From the NCBI GenBank assembly GCA_947493035.1, contig CANLOW010000011.1, positions 1 through 55,870 of the forward strand: DNA of 55,870 bases, in the 5' to 3' direction. The notes beneath the pieces are model-generated. The model was not told the DNA's origin. It saw only the letters and a program-made list of their open reading frames with translations, and searched no databases. Source of the DNA: an uncultured Aquimarina sp. GTDB lineage: Bacteria > Bacteroidota > Bacteroidia > Flavobacteriales > Flavobacteriaceae. Position 1 is the first letter of the stretch; each line of letters begins with the position of its first letter. Below are positions 7,777 through 16,281 of this stretch, in pieces. A program made the translations under genes and the position numbers.

Positions 7777-9357
7777 ATGGAATTTATACGTATAATCCCT
7801 TGGTGGGCTTGGTTATTAGTAGTGTTAGTGATAGTGGCAATACGTGATGTGTTTTTTAATAAAAAGCATACGATAACTCATAATTTCCCTATTCTGGGAC
7901 ATTTTCGTTATATGCTAGAAACTATAGGGCCTGAGTTGAGGCAGTATATTGTGGCTAATAATAGAGAAGAGTTGCCTTTCAATAGAATAGAACGTAGTTG
8001 GATATATGCTTCAGCCAAAAATGAGAATAATTACGAAGGCTTTGGTACAGACCGAGACATTTTTGGTCCACAATATATTTACATCAAAAATGCAATGTTT
8101 CCTTTTAAAGTTAAAGGGAAGCATGCTAATGCAATAGACCCATATTTTTTGCCTTGTGCGAAAGAAATGGGTGTGTTTAATAATAGAAAAAAGCCTTATC
8201 GCCCCGCGTCTGTTATTAATGTATCGGCGATGAGTTTTGGATCTCTTTCCGCAAAAGCCATTGAATCATTAAATAAAGGTTGTAAAAAGGCTTATGCTTA
8301 TCATAATACAGGTGAAGGAGGACTCTCTCCTTATCATCAATTTGGAGCAGACGTTGTTTTTCATTTAGGTACAGGTTATTTTGGGACTAGAGATAAGGAT
8401 GGTAATTTTTCTTTAGAAAAATTAGTGGAATTAGTTAAGAAGAATCCACAAGTTCGTGCCATTGAAGTGAAATTATCTCAAGGTGCTAAACCAGGGAAGG
8501 GAGGAGTTTTACCTGGGAAAAAAATCACCAAAGAGATTGCAGAAATTAGAGGTGTCGAAATTGGTAAAGACGTTTTGTCTCCAGCCCATCATACTGCATT
8601 TTCTACAGTTCCTGAAATGATTGATTTTATAGAAGAGATAGCAGAAGCAACAGGTTTGCCAGTTGGTGTAAAAGCTGCTATAGGAAAGTTAGATGATTGG
8701 AGATCTTTGGCTGAAGAAATGAAAAAGCAAGGTAGAGGACCTGATTTTATAACCATCGATGGAGGAGAAGGAGGTACTGGTGCTGCACCTCCTAGTTTTG
8801 CTGATCATGTAGCACTCCCTTGGGTGTATGGATTTAGTGAAGTGTATAAAATTTTTAAGCATGTTGGTATTACAGATCGTATTGTATTTGTAGCTAGTGG
8901 TAAGTTAGGTTTTCCAGCTAAGGCTGCTATGGCTTTTGCAATGGGTGTAGATTGTATTAATGTAGCGCGTGAGGCAATGATGAGTATAGGGTGTATTCAA
9001 GCTCAAATATGCCATACGAATAAATGTCCTGCTGGGGTGGCAACACAAAGTAAATGGTTACAAGCGGGAATCGATCCGACAAGTAAATCGGAGCGAGTGA
9101 TGTATTATTTCAAAAACTTTAATAAAGAGTTGTTAGAGATTACTCATGCTGCAGGGTATGAGCATCCATGCCAGTTTACGATGGATGATGTAAATGTAAG
9201 TCAAGGAGATAATAATAGTACAGCTACTTTGGCTGCAACATATGGATATCACAAAGATCCTGTTCCTTTCAATTCTACAGGTGAATTGGTAACTTGTCCT
9301 ACTTTAGGAGGAGGCTATTGTAGTGCTCCTATCGATGTGAAGAATGTTAGGTATTAA
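7777..9357 (+). CDS. FMN-binding glutamate-synthase-domain protein, membrane-anchored
   Basis: 526 residues. One N-terminal membrane segment (about 5-25) precedes a glutamate synthase central FMN/ferredoxin-type barrel. Visible signatures are VSAMSFGSLSAKAIE, VKLSQGAKPGKGG, the FMN phosphate loop DGGEGGTGAAPP near 327-338, and the cysteine cluster CIQAQICHTNKCPAGVATQ near 405-425 that binds the iron-sulfur cluster. It lacks the glutaminase domain and the C-terminal GltB domain, so it is not a full glutamate synthase; the electron donor and true substrate are unknown. Follows the DCC gene by 9 bases. Confidence 0.9.
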   Translation: MEFIRIIPWWAWLLVVLVIVAIRDVFFNKKHTITHNFPILGHFRYMLETIGPELRQYIVANNREELPFNRIERSWIYASAKNENNYEGFGTDRDIFGPQYIYIKNAMFPFKVKGKHANAIDPYFLPCAKEMGVFNNRKKPYRPASVINVSAMSFGSLSAKAIESLNKGCKKAYAYHNTGEGGLSPYHQFGADVVFHLGTGYFGTRDKDGNFSLEKLVELVKKNPQVRAIEVKLSQGAKPGKGGVLPGKKITKEIAEIRGVEIGKDVLSPAHHTAFSTVPEMIDFIEEIAEATGLPVGVKAAIGKLDDWRSLAEEMKKQGRGPDFITIDGGEGGTGAAPPSFADHVALPWVYGFSEVYKIFKHVGITDRIVFVASGKLGFPAKAAMAFAMGVDCINVAREAMMSIGCIQAQICHTNKCPAGVATQSKWLQAGIDPTSKSERVMYYFKNFNKELLEITHAAGYEHPCQFTMDDVNVSQGDNNSTATLAATYGYHKDPVPFNSTGELVTCPTLGGGYCSAPIDVKNVRY

Positions 9358-9426
9358 AAAAAGATTTTAGATCGCTACCCTACTAGATTTTAGAGCAACT
9401 AGTTTTCAGTAGTAAATAGATATATT

Positions 9427-9939
9427 ATGAATATAGATTACAATTTGGTTTTATTAGTAATGGCGCCTGCGCTAATTGTCGGTTTATTAGGTTTCTTTGC
9501 AATTCAAAGTATGGTGAAAAAGGAAACACTAAAACAGAAATATCAATTACTAAAGGAGAATCAAAAGGAAATACTTCCATTAAGATTGCAAGCTTATGAG
9601 CGCCTAACATTGTTGTTAGATCGTATTAGTCTGGATAAATTGGTGGTTAGAGTACAACCTATTGGGGAAGATTTGAAAGAGTATAAGCAATTATTGATTG
9701 CAAATATAAATCAAGAATTTGAGCATAATCTTACCCAGCAAATGTATGTTAGCAATGAATGTTGGGTGACAATATTAAAAACTAAGCAAGCGATATTGTC
9801 TCAGATTGTACAGCCTCATGAAAATGTGACTACAGCTTCTCAAATGAGGGAGTCAGTGTTAGCAAGTAGAGGAGATGAAACGGCTTCAGATGTAGCGCAG
9901 TCTTTTATTAGAAATGAGGTGAGTCAGTTTTTAGGATAA
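9427..9939 (+). CDS. single-pass membrane protein, conserved in flavobacteria
   Basis: 170 residues. One membrane helix at about 7-27, then a cytosolic helical part with LRLQAYERLTLLLDRI near 52-67, a segment NINQEFEHNLTQQMYVSNEC near 93-112 and a C-terminal helix. I believe this is the small DUF7935-type family, but that is from memory of the pattern. Function unknown. Terminated by the hairpin at 9967. Confidence 0.7.
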   Translation: MNIDYNLVLLVMAPALIVGLLGFFAIQSMVKKETLKQKYQLLKENQKEILPLRLQAYERLTLLLDRISLDKLVVRVQPIGEDLKEYKQLLIANINQEFEHNLTQQMYVSNECWVTILKTKQAILSQIVQPHENVTTASQMRESVLASRGDETASDVAQSFIRNEVSQFLG

Positions 9940-9966
9940 CTAATAATTCAGATTTCAAGTAAAATA

Positions 9967-10031
9967 TGAGTCTACATTTTTAGTAATTTTTTTGAATCGA
10001 CAAAAAAATGTATGATGACTCAAGTTTTTTG
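9967..10031 (+). terminator. probable terminator
   Basis: Long imperfect inverted repeat from TGAGTC (9967-9972) to GACTCA (10017-10022), with TACATTTTT pairing to AAAAATGTA inside, followed by a T run. It lies between converging genes. Confidence 0.55.
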
Positions 10032-10051
10032 ATATAATTTCCATTAAGGTA

Positions 10052-10687
10052 TTATAGGTTTTCAGTAAACCCTAATTTAATTCCTAGCCCAATAAAAATA
10101 GTTCCTGTAGCTTTTTCTAACCACTTTTTGAATTTGATATGAGTACGTATGCTTTTAGAAAGTTCTGAAGAGAAGATGGCTAAAGCTAAACACCAAATGA
10201 TACCAGTAGTCATAAAAGTAGCCCCAAGAATTGCAAAAGGTAATAGATCATTCTGATATGTTGGTTTTACAAATTGAGGTAAAAATGCTAGAAAGAAAAG
10301 TGCTACTTTAGGATTTAATAGGTTGGTGAAAATTCCAGAGATATAGATTTTCCAAGGGCGATTATTAGAAAGGTTGTCTTTTATCTCAAAATTATCTGTG
10401 CTTTTTGAGAGTAGGGTTTTAATTCCTAAGTAAATCAAATACAAGGCTCCTATATATTTGACTATTTGGAAAGCTATTGCTGATTGCGCCAGTATGCTTG
10501 AAAGTCCAAAAATGGCAAAAAGACAATGTAAACTAGCTCCTGTGCTAATTCCTAATACAGATAAGATCCCTGCTTTTTTTCCTTGTGAAATGCTTCGCCC
10601 TAAAATATAGAGTGTGTCAGCACCAGGGGTAAGATTCAAAATGATTCCTGCTAAGACAAATGCTTCGTAGTTGATAATGCCTTCCAT
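10052..10687 (-). CDS. LysE-family translocator (amino-acid exporter)
   Basis: 211 residues with about six membrane segments. The N-terminal LTPGADTLYILGRSISQGKK at about 19-38 is the RhtB/LysE signature, and NLLNPKVALFFLAFLPQF near 121-138 is the second conserved block. Members export amino acids such as lysine, threonine or homoserine; which one cannot be told here. It stands alone, convergent with the plus-strand operon. Confidence 0.9.
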   Translation of the reverse strand: MEGIINYEAFVLAGIILNLTPGADTLYILGRSISQGKKAGILSVLGISTGASLHCLFAIFGLSSILAQSAIAFQIVKYIGALYLIYLGIKTLLSKSTDNFEIKDNLSNNRPWKIYISGIFTNLLNPKVALFFLAFLPQFVKPTYQNDLLPFAILGATFMTTGIIWCLALAIFSSELSKSIRTHIKFKKWLEKATGTIFIGLGIKLGFTENL

Positions 10688-10777
10688 AGAGATATTAGTA
10701 TTACGTATATAGTATTAAGATTTAAGTATTTAATTAAAAACATATATATCCGCAATTAATAATATTATATAAAGTTT

Positions 10778-10862
10778 CGTCACTCCTTGCTTGACAAGGA
10801 ATCTCATCCTGCTGATTTTTATATCCTTAAAGATATCCTGAAACGAGTTCAGGATGACGTGA
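10778..10862. repeat. REP-like composite repeat
   Basis: CGTCA at 10778 and TGACG at 10855 form inverted ends. The left half reads CGTCACTCCTTGCTTGACAA and carries a TTCCTTG/CAAGGA hairpin. The right half, on the minus strand, reads CGTCATCCTGAACTCGTTTC with a TCCTGAA/TTCAGGA hairpin. Both halves resemble repeats scattered between genes in many bacteria. A 66-codon ORF across it is an accident. Confidence 0.7.
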
Positions 10863-10960
10863 TTTTTATTATTAGTGATTACGGATATTCAAAAAAACTT
10901 ATATTGTGCTTTAGTAAAACTAAAGTCTTAATACTGTATACTGATTACTTTGTGCTGTTA

Positions 10961-11884
10961 TTACCCTTTCATATCAATATCTCTTAATTCATTAAGAGCC
11001 TTTTGGTCAAATTTCTTTTTGGCATAATCAAATCCTAGTTGCCACCACTCAGTCATTTTCTTTTTATTAAAGATTAATGCATTCTCAGTAAGTTGTGAAG
11101 GAGTGTAGTACAGGTTTAGTGGTATTCCTTTGTTTTTAGCAGCTAACTTTCCTACAGTTATATTATGTCGTTCAACTTGATCGAACATGAAACCAAAAAG
11201 ATTAACCATTAGAGAAAATGGGTTTTTTCCAAGAATTTTGTTGTGTTCAAGGTTTTCAGATTCCAAAATAATAACATCTACTTCTGTAGCACCACGTTTT
11301 ATAGCTTCTCGAATAGGGATCATAGAACCAAAACCACCGTCAGCGTATTCACAACAATCCTTTTTTACAATACTCATAAAAGGGGTGTAGTTAGAAGAAA
11401 TCCAAATCCAATCTAAAAATTCTTCATAGCTATATTGATGGATCGATTTGTACTCAGTAGTACTTTTAGTGAGGTTAGAAACAGTTACAATAACATCGAA
11501 ATTTAATTTTTTAGCTTCTTCAAATTCCTCTCTAGAAAAATTAGCTTTTATATATTTTCTAAGATTTTTGCTTTCACCAAATGTTCGTCTCAGCTTTATG
11601 AATTGAAGAATCGTATTTATATAATTTATAGATACAAATTCTCGACCTTCTTTTTCTCGAACACGAAAAGGGTTTAGGCTGAAAATATTTTTTTGATTAA
11701 CGTTAGTATATATATGTTTTACCTTATCTATTTTTCCTAAGGACAAATGAGGTAACAACAAACTTCCTGTTGAAGTACCAATAAAAAGATCGTAAGTGCG
11801 TTTTTGCTCGCGTATAAGGTATTCGGCAACACCGCCCGCAAAAGCACCTTTGCTTCCTCCTCCAGAAATAACTAATGCTCTCAT
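10961..11884 (-). CDS. patatin-like phospholipase
   Basis: 307 residues. A lipid acyl hydrolase with a Ser-Asp dyad: oxyanion loop GGGSKG at 8-13, nucleophile in GTSTG (Ser38), and the DGG motif with Asp near 182. Overall layout fits the bacterial YjjU-like patatin group, which has a C-terminal helical part. No signal peptide, so it is probably cytosolic or membrane-associated. It is probably monocistronic; the next gene upstream ends 90 bases away. Confidence 0.9.
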   Translation of the reverse strand: MRALVISGGGSKGAFAGGVAEYLIREQKRTYDLFIGTSTGSLLLPHLSLGKIDKVKHIYTNVNQKNIFSLNPFRVREKEGREFVSINYINTILQFIKLRRTFGESKNLRKYIKANFSREEFEEAKKLNFDVIVTVSNLTKSTTEYKSIHQYSYEEFLDWIWISSNYTPFMSIVKKDCCEYADGGFGSMIPIREAIKRGATEVDVIILESENLEHNKILGKNPFSLMVNLFGFMFDQVERHNITVGKLAAKNKGIPLNLYYTPSQLTENALIFNKKKMTEWWQLGFDYAKKKFDQKALNELRDIDMKG

Positions 11885-11974
11885 TATAGTAGGTTGTAGA
11901 GTTATTGATTATTAAGTCAATTGGGATGTTGTAGGGTATACTACATAACTCAATAGTCTAATAATGATTTATAA

Positions 11975-14074
11975 TTAATCAGTCGCGATAAGTTTCTGAA
12001 CCTTATTGGGTAACTGTGATGCTAAATGTAAAAAACGTTTTTGATACTTTGGGTCTTGTAATAAGTTTTTAATAGTATCACTGCAAAACTTGTTGAATCT
12101 CCAATTCGGATGTACAGCTGATTGGGATAAATTGATTAGACTTTGGTCAGTATAATTATTTGAAAACGCCAAGAATTGAAATGCAAATTTTCTTAATTCT
12201 ATAGAATGGTTAGGATATGTGAATTGATTTAGTTGCTTTCTAAATGTATTTCTCTCTTCATTAGAAAAACCTGGAGTGTTTAAAGCTAAAGCTAACCAAG
12301 CAGCTCTAATATTTTTATTATTATCTCCAATGTTATTTTTAGTAAGGTCTAAATATTTTTTTTGATGTTGCTCAAAATTATTCCAAAGTTGGTATAAGCT
12401 GTTTTCTACTGTTGTGTATGAATCACTTGATAGTAGTTTTTTAAATCGTTGTTCGTAGGCTTCAGGGATGTTAGTAAAAGTTTCAGTAATTGTTTTTAAG
12501 ACAGCGGGATTGTTACTTTTAAAAGCTTTTTCTAAAAGAACAAAAGCCTCTGGGCTATTTTCTCCATACAATTGACTAACCGCTTCGCTTGCTAGATAAG
12601 GATTAATGGGGAAGTCCAATGCTTTCGATAAATACTGATATTTTCCTATAAAAGGTTGAGTGCGTTCTCCTGCCAATTGCAGGTATTGACGCATAAAATT
12701 AGATGTTGTTAGTATGTTTAGAGCCTCTCTTGTAGGAAATTCTTTTTGATAAAGCCATTTAGTACTCCAGCCTGAAATGTCTTTGCGAGTATGTTTTAAG
12801 ACAATTGCTAAAAATTGATTGGTAGTAACATTTTTAGTAGCAAATGTGTTTAGAAATTCTTTGACTATTTTTTTGAAATCTGGAGCGCCAATTAATTCTT
12901 CTAAGGCAACAATAGCCCATGCGCCTCTTTGATAATAGGTTAATGAATTTGCTTTTTCATTTATTAATGGAGTAGTGTTTTTGCGATTGTTTTGCTGGTC
13001 TAGTAATTCGGCGTTTTCATAAAGTTTAAAGTAATAGTAATCATTTCCAAAAATATGTTTTTCAGTTTTTAAGGCATAAAAGGTGGCAAAGCCTTCATGT
13101 AGCCAATGATGTTTACTATTCTTTTCTGTAATTAAATTTCCGAACCATTGGTGTGCTAATTCGTGGGCAGATATGTTAACTAGATTTTTTTCATCAAACG
13201 ATTGATCATCTACGATAAAGTCATCGTCAAATGTAGTGCAACCTACATTTTCCATACCAGCATATAAAAAATCTCGAACAGGTACTTGTCTATAAGTATG
13301 CCAAGGGTAAGGCACGCCTATCTCAAATTCTAAAAAGTCAAATATTTTTTGATGAAATCGATAAGTACTTTCAAAGTCTTTTTTTCGATCAGGGTATATA
13401 TAATTTTCTAAGCGCGTTCCATTCGTTGTGCTAGAAATTTCGTTGTAATATTTACCAACTACCAAGGCAACGAGGTAGCTACTAATAGGTTTTACAGTAG
13501 AATATTTCCAAGTTTTAATATTTCCATTGGTTGAAATATCGTTTAAAATACCATTAGAAATTACATTGTAATTTTTGTCAAAATTAATATTTAGATCAAA
13601 AATAATTTTGTCATTCATGTCATCAATACTTGGTAGCCAATGACTCGTATACTTACCTTGTCCTTGCGTCCAAATCTGTTTTCTATTTGGGCTGTTTGGA
13701 TCTATGTTTTTTTCATTCCAACCCCAAAAGTATAATGCCTTTTTAGGGGTTACTTTATATTTAAAGCTGGTGTTGTAGGTTTGTTTGGCTTTGAAATCGC
13801 CCTTGATTACGATTTTTTTATTTTCAAAATTCACCTTAAATCTATCATCTACTTGAATGATTTGGTATTCACTTCTAGCATCTAAAAAAATAGCGTTAAC
13901 ATTTTCTTTAGGATTAAATTGAACATTAATTTTTCCTAATACAGATTTTGATAATGTATCTAATTGTATGGAGGCTTCTATTTTTTTAAAATCGACTAAA
14001 GAGGTTTGTGGAGATAATGATTGTGCGAAGCATACGAGTTTACAAAAACAAAAAAAATGAAATAAGTAGCGCAT
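11975..14074 (-). CDS. M1-family aminopeptidase, secreted
   Basis: 699 residues with a signal peptide (cleavage near CFAQ at about 18). Zinc metallopeptidase of the aminopeptidase N type. The exopeptidase motif appears as GMENVGC; zinc ligands are H304, H308 and E327 in HELAHQW followed after 18 residues by E (WLHEGF). A conserved tyrosine is seen in YYQRGA. N-terminal beta domain precedes the catalytic domain; the C-terminal about 200 residues look like helical repeats. It probably trims peptides in the periplasm. A giant hairpin lies just upstream (14096-14240). Confidence 0.92.
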   Translation of the reverse strand: MRYLFHFFCFCKLVCFAQSLSPQTSLVDFKKIEASIQLDTLSKSVLGKINVQFNPKENVNAIFLDARSEYQIIQVDDRFKVNFENKKIVIKGDFKAKQTYNTSFKYKVTPKKALYFWGWNEKNIDPNSPNRKQIWTQGQGKYTSHWLPSIDDMNDKIIFDLNINFDKNYNVISNGILNDISTNGNIKTWKYSTVKPISSYLVALVVGKYYNEISSTTNGTRLENYIYPDRKKDFESTYRFHQKIFDFLEFEIGVPYPWHTYRQVPVRDFLYAGMENVGCTTFDDDFIVDDQSFDEKNLVNISAHELAHQWFGNLITEKNSKHHWLHEGFATFYALKTEKHIFGNDYYYFKLYENAELLDQQNNRKNTTPLINEKANSLTYYQRGAWAIVALEELIGAPDFKKIVKEFLNTFATKNVTTNQFLAIVLKHTRKDISGWSTKWLYQKEFPTREALNILTTSNFMRQYLQLAGERTQPFIGKYQYLSKALDFPINPYLASEAVSQLYGENSPEAFVLLEKAFKSNNPAVLKTITETFTNIPEAYEQRFKKLLSSDSYTTVENSLYQLWNNFEQHQKKYLDLTKNNIGDNNKNIRAAWLALALNTPGFSNEERNTFRKQLNQFTYPNHSIELRKFAFQFLAFSNNYTDQSLINLSQSAVHPNWRFNKFCSDTIKNLLQDPKYQKRFLHLASQLPNKVQKLIATD

Positions 14075-14095
14075 AGATCGATCTTTATACTAGTT

Positions 14096-14240
14096 CCTAG
14101 TTGAATTTACCTTAAAAGAAAAAGGTGATTTTTGGAATTTTACTTCAACATAAAAAATTAGAATAGCCTAAGCTACGGTAATTTTTTATGTTGAAGTAAA
14201 ATTTCAAAAGGCGCTTTTTAATTCGGTAAATTCAACTAGG
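14096..14240. repeat. giant inverted repeat (about 145-nt hairpin)
   Basis: Outer arms (16 bp, CCTAGTTGAATTTACC at 14096-14111 and its complement at 14225-14240) and inner arms (25 perfect bp, 14136-14160 and 14179-14203) are joined by partly paired stretches, and even the loop can pair (TAGC at 14164-14167 with GCTA at 14172-14175). The whole element folds back on itself. It has no ORF and no clear target duplication. Confidence 0.85.
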
Positions 14241-14286
14241 GAATGGTATTGGTTTAGAATATTCTAAAAGTTATGATTGAAGTAAA

Positions 14287-14318
14287 CAAAACAAGTCTCT
14301 TAAAAGAGACCTGTTTTA
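14287..14318 (-). terminator. terminator of the outer-membrane protein gene
   Basis: GTCTCTT and AAGAGAC arms with AACA/TGTT extensions and a two-base loop. On the minus strand it is followed by a T-rich stretch, 24 bases past the gene end. Confidence 0.65.
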
Positions 14319-14341
14319 CTATAATACTATTTCAGCAAATG

Positions 14342-14842
14342 TTATAGAAATCTAAATCCGAAATTCAATCCGAATCGAACTAGGAAATCGTCTGCACGGT
14401 CGTCAGCTTGAAAATTACGAATCAAAGCAGCATGACCATCTACAGTAAAACCACCTCCAGATATTAGTTTGACACCGCCACCAAATCCGATACCGAAATC
14501 GCCATAATTTTTATCTGATTGACGTTCATCTTCATAGTTTACATAATTAAGTAATCCTTCTATAAAGAATCCCTTTTGACCATAATCTTTGTTGTTGTAA
14601 AAGTGGTGACGGTAATAAGGAGATAGCATGAATTTCTTAAATTCTTTATTGTCAGGACCATCTAATCGGATAAAAACAGAAGATCCAACAGCACCAAAAT
14701 CATTGATAGCATATTCGTAGCTCAAATCAATAGCTGGTGTAATAAGTACTTCTAACGCATCGATCTTTATTTCGTGATATTTTTGTCCAAAAGAGATACT
14801 TGAAGACAACACTAATAGGGTTACAAAAAAAGCTTTTTTCAT
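14342..14842 (-). CDS. outer-membrane beta-barrel protein (DUF3575-like)
   Basis: 166 residues from the ATG at 14842; an in-frame ATG eight codons earlier is less likely because MKKAFFVTLLVLSSSISFGQ gives a clean signal peptide. The mature part alternates strands and turns and ends LNFGFRFL, a C-terminal aromatic typical of outer-membrane barrels. The layout, with PYYRHHFYNN near the middle, resembles the DUF3575 family. Function unknown. Confidence 0.75.
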   Translation of the reverse strand: MKKAFFVTLLVLSSSISFGQKYHEIKIDALEVLITPAIDLSYEYAINDFGAVGSSVFIRLDGPDNKEFKKFMLSPYYRHHFYNNKDYGQKGFFIEGLLNYVNYEDERQSDKNYGDFGIGFGGGVKLISGGGFTVDGHAALIRNFQADDRADDFLVRFGLNFGFRFL

Positions 14843-14903
14843 TTTAATATGTTTTTGAGGGTGCAATTTACGTTATTCATAATATTCTGTAATAATATAT
14901 AGA

Positions 14904-16145
14904 CTAACATTTTGCAGTAAGTTCTGCTATTTTGATAATAACTTCTGTAGCTTTCACCATGCTTTCTAAAGGTACAAACTCATATTTTCCGTGAAAATTA
15001 TGACCTCCAGTAAAAATATTTGGACAAGGTAATCCCATAAAACTTAACTGAGAGCCATCAGTACCACCTCGAATAGGTTTTATAATAGATTTAATGTTTA
15101 GCTCTTTCATTGCCTTTTTGGCGATTTCTATGATATGCATATTAGGTTCAATTTTTTCTCGCATATTGTAGTACTGATCTTTTATTCCTATAGTTAATGT
15201 ATTCTCTCCATATTGTTTGTTTAGTTCTGTTACCAGAGATTGCATTACTTGTTTTCTGGCTTCAAAATGCCCTAGATCGTGATCTCTAATTATATATTCT
15301 AAAGTGGTTTTTTCTACAGTACCTGACATGTCATGAAGGTGAAAAAAGCCTTCGCGATCAGAAGTGTGTTCAGGGGTTTCTAAGCGAGGAAGTGAACTGA
15401 TAAAATCTTGAGCGATTAACATACTGTTAATCATCTTGTCTTTTGCGTATCCAGGGTGTACAATTTTTCCGTTGATAGTTACTATTGCACCTGCAGCATT
15501 AAAGTTTTCGTATTCCAACTCTCCTACGCCGCTACCATCCATAGTGTAAGCATATTCAGCGCCAAAGGATTTAACATCGAAGTGATGTGCACCACGGCCA
15601 ATTTCTTCATCAGGGGTGAAGCCAATTCGAATATCTCCGTGTTCAATTTCTGGATGTTGTATAAGATATTCGGCGGCACAAATAATTTCAGTTACTCCAG
15701 CTTTGTCATCAGCTCCTAAAAGAGTTGTACCATCAGTAGTAATGATCGTTTGGTGTTTGTACTTCTTTAATTCGGGAAAATTAGATGGTGATAATACTAT
15801 ATTTTGTGTTGTATTTAATAGAATATCTTTTCCATCATAATTTTCTATAAGTTGTGGATTGATATTTTCTCCAGAGAAATCAGGAGAAGTATCGTAATGA
15901 GAAATAAAACCAATAGTCGGAATACCTTCTTTGGAGGTTGTGGCTGGTATTGTAGCCATAATGTACCCTTTGTTATCTAGGCTAATATTTGTTGCACCTA
16001 TATCTTTTAGGTGTTGTACTAGAAGGTTTGCTATGTCCCATTGTTTGTGAGTACTTGGTGTGCTGTCACTATTAGGGTTACTTTGGGAATCAATTTTTAC
16101 GTAAGTGATAAATCTTTCTAAAAGTAGGGTCTTATCAATCGTCAT
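14904..16145 (-). CDS. pepT: peptidase T (tripeptide aminopeptidase)
   Basis: 413 residues, the family's usual length. Cytosolic M20B zinc peptidase that removes N-terminal residues from tripeptides. Two-metal-site motifs are seen: FISHYDTSPD near 83-92, LLGADDKAG near 143-151 and TPDEEIGRGAHHFDV near 178-192, plus GGTDGSQLSFMGLPCPNI near the C-terminus. It is preceded by the phosphohexomutase terminator, so it has its own transcript. Confidence 0.95.
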   Translation of the reverse strand: MTIDKTLLLERFITYVKIDSQSNPNSDSTPSTHKQWDIANLLVQHLKDIGATNISLDNKGYIMATIPATTSKEGIPTIGFISHYDTSPDFSGENINPQLIENYDGKDILLNTTQNIVLSPSNFPELKKYKHQTIITTDGTTLLGADDKAGVTEIICAAEYLIQHPEIEHGDIRIGFTPDEEIGRGAHHFDVKSFGAEYAYTMDGSGVGELEYENFNAAGAIVTINGKIVHPGYAKDKMINSMLIAQDFISSLPRLETPEHTSDREGFFHLHDMSGTVEKTTLEYIIRDHDLGHFEARKQVMQSLVTELNKQYGENTLTIGIKDQYYNMREKIEPNMHIIEIAKKAMKELNIKSIIKPIRGGTDGSQLSFMGLPCPNIFTGGHNFHGKYEFVPLESMVKATEVIIKIAELTAKC

Positions 16146-16191
16146 GGTTGGGTTGCTTTTTTAGTGAAGTTACAGTAAAAAAATAAAGCAT

Positions 16192-16228
16192 AAAAAAAAT
16201 CCCAGTGTGTTAACATTGGGTTTTTTTT
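16192..16228 (-). terminator. terminator of the phosphohexomutase gene
   Basis: CCCAGTGT and ACATTGGG arms with imperfect pairing, flanked by A8 and T8, so it would work on both strands. It lies 54 bases past the stop of the minus-strand gene at 16282. Confidence 0.75.
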
Positions 16229-16281
16229 GTGGATGTAAAAAAGGCAATGGTGCCCTCTAAAGCTTAACTTGAAGTAATAAA

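Noticed and set aside
10787..10987. Plus-strand ORF of 66 codons in the LysE/patatin gap
   Set aside because: It runs through REP-like repeats and overlaps the end of the patatin gene; the residues only reflect the hairpins.
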